Program-made: the position numbers and the translations under genes | Origin: Drosophila miranda | Lineage: Eukaryota > Arthropoda > Insecta > Diptera > Drosophilidae | Assembly (NCBI RefSeq): GCF_003369915.1 | Contig: NC_046674.1 | Location: 11,222,001 to 11,286,000 of the forward strand | Direction of reading: 5' to 3' | Length of the DNA stretch: 64,000 bases | Shown here: one piece after another, positions 60,595-64,000 of the stretch | Numbering within the stretch: position 1 is the first letter of the stretch | Layout: every line of letters starts with the position of its first letter | The notes under the pieces: generated by a model | What the model saw: the letters and a program-made list of their open reading frames with translations, nothing else | What the model was told of the DNA's origin: nothing | Databases searched by the model: none

Positions 60595-63500
60595 CGGGGA
60601 ATGAATGTTAGATTTATTTAATGTCAAGAGATCTTTCCATATGTGGGGGTGCCTGCGCGCCTGAGTGGGCCACGGATATGTCCAGGGAGGAGATCCATAG
60701 TCCACAATCCAGAGGAGACATTTGCAAAGGTTAAGCTGAGAGTTCTCATCTCTCACTCCCTCTCCCCCTCTCTGTCTCCCTTTGGAAAAGTTAGTTGCCT
60801 CGTTAAGGGGGGGGCGTGTCTGTTATGGCAGGAAGCAGGCAGGGCAGGGCAGGAGCTTTTTATGACCGAAACGTGTGGCTAGTGGGCTGGGGTTGGGCTA
60901 TGCGAGTATTTGTGTGTGTGTGTGTGTGTGTGTCTGTGTGTGTGAATAATTAACGAACGCATAATAGCCGTCAGAGTAGTCGGTAGTCGGGGACTCCAAT
61001 GACTGGATATAAATTCACACAAGTTAATGGGCGGTGGAGATGCTTTTAAAAATAAAAAAAATAAAAATGAAGGAAAGAAAGGGGCAGGGCAGGGCTGAGC
61101 GGTGAATGTGTTCTCTGGCGGAGGCTGAGATGAGACGAAAGTGCTACGAGAACGAGAACGAGTACTAGAACGAGGCACGGGGTCATTAAACGTAATGGCG
61201 CACACGACAAAGTATGCCACATGCCACATGCCACGATAAATGGCCCGGGAGGTAGCGATTGGGTCAATTTATCGCTGAAATAGATCACAAATATGTTTTT
61301 ATCTTCCTCGCTAATGACCCAATCGGTGGCCTTGGCATCAGAGATTGTGCCAAGGCAACCTCAAGACCCCAATCGGCCCCCCCCCCCATTGGGGACGGCC
61401 ACTCCCCACTCCCCCCAAAGCGAGCGTTTGGTGTTCGCTAAATTTGCTGCTTAATTGCAATCGAATCGAATTGGATTCCAATGAACTCCTCTCCGTCGGA
61501 TTAACCTGAACATTACATTGTACAATAAATCAGTGGCAGGCAGGCAGGAGGCACGCAGGAGGCACGCAGGCAGGACACATAAAACATTTCGGTTTATTAA
61601 TTTCATTTCATTTCATTTCATTGTATGCAAAATTTTGGAATAAAGCCTGCGGCCGAACGTAAATCGCTTAAATTAAAACAACACACAGCCGCCAGCCAGC
61701 GACAGCAAAAGGCGAAGGGAGTGGGGCTGGTGAGGGGTGCAAGGGGTGCGGGGGGGAATGGCAGGGGTGGCAGGCAGTAAAAACAATAAAAATATAAATA
61801 GTGTGGCCAACGCAGCTGGCAATAATGGTTACTGTATAATGTGACACCCTCTCGTACATTTACGTGTGTGTCACAGCCCAACCCCCTCCCCACCCCCCTC
61901 TTCACTCTCTCTGGGCCACAAATGGAGGCAGCAACAAGCTGACGCTCCCTCCTGCTCGCTCGAATCTGATTTATGCTGCGTGCAATTTAACATTTTTAAT
62001 AATATTAAAATTACAAATTTATACACATTTCCATTATGCATGTGTGCGTGTGTGCCTGTGTGTGTGCCTGTGTGTGTGTGTGGGGTCTCTTAGGTGTTGT
62101 AGTCCAATAAACACCGAAGAAGGCAACGGCCGGGAAGGGGGGGGGAGTGTGGCTTGATTTCATTTTAATTGGCTTTCCGGACCGCTGGGCTGGCATCTCT
62201 GGGATCTTCGTTCCACGCCCCCACCCACGCCCCCACCCACTCCCACGCCCACGAAAAGGACCCAAATATAGGCCCAATGGAAAATCCTCTTCTTGTAATT
62301 AAAAATCATTCTCAAGTGTGGAAAAGACGCACCGAAGTATCGGGAAACTTTTCTTCCCCCAAATGGGGATTCAATATTTAGTTCCCTCCCCCCACCCTCC
62401 GACCTCCGACCCACGCAACAATTGTGTGTTAAGTACTTTTTGAGTAATGACCCACCCGGGTGGTCCGACCTGCCGACCAATTTGCATGGCCGTTAATGAA
62501 CATTTGCTAATATTTTGAGCACTAAAAAACAGTGCCACCGCCGCCGCCGCCGCCACCGCCACTGTCCCCCCAGGCCGCCCTGTTCGGGGGCGCCAAAGCG
62601 TGCGACAATCAAATAAAAGTACATGCAAAACACATAAAGGCGCATAAAGGCGCATAAAGGGGTATCCCAGTCGGTTTTTCTGTTGTTTTGTTTTTTCTGT
62701 GCTACTCCGTTCTCGCATTTTAATGGTTGGAGAGCGCGACGATTGCTCGAAACAAACAGGTGAATGGGGGAGTGGGGAGTGGTGGGGAGCAGGGGGCAGG
62801 GGTAACGGGTTTAGTCAGGGAGGAAGCTCCCGCCATGTTGGTAATGGAGTTTGCAAACAAACATGGCCGCCGGGGAAAAATCACATAATTTACACGTTTG
62901 CATTTAAGTATTAAGTGGGTAGGGGACCCCGGTGGTGCCCCATCCACATCCCCAACCAGGGACTCGGACTGGGACTGGGACTGGGACTGGGCCTGGCACT
63001 GGGCTTGGGCCTGCGATGGCAAAGTGTTTCGTTTACTTTTACCGCATTTGTTTGCAGAGACCTTGCCAGTCGCTTCACTCCCTTCTGCTCCGACGATCCG
63101 CTCTTCGTGTGAAGGTATTTCAGGCGGGCGGGAGGACGGAAGGACGGGCAGAGTTTTATGTGCAGAGGAAGCAATTTTTGGGTCGACTTTATTGCCCCTG
63201 TCGACGTCGTCGTCGTCGTCGTCGGCGTCATCATCATCGGTGTTGATGTTGATTTTAAAGCGTTTAATGGCCCTGCGTCTCAACGAAATTGAAAAGAAAA
63301 CCCCCCAAAAGAGGAGCCGATGCAGCAGTAGCAGCAGGAAGAAGATCTGGGTTTATATGTTTGAACAAAGTGTTGGGATTTCAAAAGATTTGCTCTGGAA
63401 TTTGATGGGGTTGTTTCTTGTGTCTTGTGTCTTTGGGCTGAGCCCTCCTGCGCCCATAAACGGCAGAAGGAGATGCCAGAAAAGGGTCTTATGATGGATT

Positions 63501-64000
63501 GACAATGGGAGGGCCTGGCGGCGTTTCGGGGGTTGCAAATGTAGGGCAAGGAAATGCGATAAAGGCCGCCGTCACCGTCACCGTCACCGTCGCCGTCACC
63601 ACCAAGACGAGGCCGAGGCAAAATGAAAGCCCCATCAACGGGTAGACAAAAAGTGTAAACTGTCACATCCACTACAACATCTAATCCCGCATTCATGGCG
63701 GGGCAGGGGTCGGCGGTGGGGTGTGCTGTGGTTTAATATGTTTTAGACATAATGCAGAAATGGCAGAGAACTGGGTGGCTTCTAGGCCCCGTCCTGGCTG
63801 CAAGGACTGCTGGTAATTACAGACGTAAGTGGCCGGCAAATTGCCGCGTATGTCTGGCTCTTGGCTGTTGGCTGTCTATCCCTTTTGTTGTTCTCTGGCT
63901 TATAATCAAAAATTCCATTTAAAACTTTAAACTCATTACTAAATGTTTAATGTGCGCCCATCGTTTCATGCTCTTCCTGCCTGCTGTTGCTGCTGTTGTT
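58682..64000 (-). other. 5' part of Ten-m locus: large intron, low-complexity
   Basis: More than 5.3 kb upstream of the transmembrane exon. I found no ORF with splice borders matching the phase-1 acceptor at 58681. It is dense in simple repeats: GGCAAT at about 58765-58798, GAGGAC near 59477-59498, TATATG/TCCGTA near 60448-60490, TG runs at 60551-60590 and 60909-60945, TTTCA near 61600-61620, CATAAAGGCG near 62630-62660, GGGACT near 62960-62992, CGT runs near 63200-63222 and CACCGT near 63570-63600. The next Ten-m exon must lie beyond 64000. Confidence 0.65.

Overview
This is nuclear DNA from a fly of the genus Drosophila. The main evidence is a set of near full-length orthologues of D. melanogaster genes (alpha-Spectrin, Dhc62B, isoleucyl-tRNA synthetase, Ten-m, LSm8, mRpL46, PolD2), short GT-AG introns of 50-150 bp, and DRE (TATCGATA) promoter elements. 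All recognisable genes belong to Muller element D (3L of D. melanogaster). I cannot fix the species. The window joins genes of melanogaster band 62B (alpha-Spec to Dhc62B) to genes of band 79E (IleRS, Ten-m), so gene order is rearranged relative to D. melanogaster.

Left part (1-18 kb): the 3' three quarters of alpha-Spectrin (+), then a compact cluster: mRpL46 (-) and LSm8 (+) sharing a 205-bp divergent promoter, PolD2 (-) with a DRE, a small unrecognised ORF (-) with its own DRE, and an ankyrin-repeat/SOCS-box gene (+). Middle (18-31 kb): a complete axonemal dynein heavy chain of 3,966 codons in six exons. Its proximal promoter carries a forkhead-type site, an RFX X-box and a TATA box, as expected of a motile-cilium gene. 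Converging on it is a DCAF8-like WD40 gene (-). At 34.7-38.8 kb is complete cytoplasmic IleRS (+).

Right part (39-64 kb): a tandem array with an exact 319-bp period lies behind IleRS, and its first, aberrant unit contains a degenerate 61-bp piece of IleRS exon 4. From about 41.5 kb onward the minus strand is Ten-m (a teneurin). It has a long 3'UTR, eight coding exons from the cytoplasmic/transmembrane region through eight EGF repeats to the YD shell, two large in-frame (phase 1-1) extracellular linker exons that look optional, and more than 5 kb of upstream intron rich in microsatellites.

Observations most worth following: (1) the Ten-m stop codon TGA is followed in frame by 62 sense codons of coding character and a strong GC hairpin, a candidate stop-codon readthrough extension; (2) a 117-nt in-frame candidate cassette exon inside an alpha-Spectrin intron; (3) the IleRS fragment captured in the 319-bp satellite; (4) the X-box/FOX module of the dynein gene. 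I found no CRISPR array, rRNA or tRNA gene, and no intact transposon.
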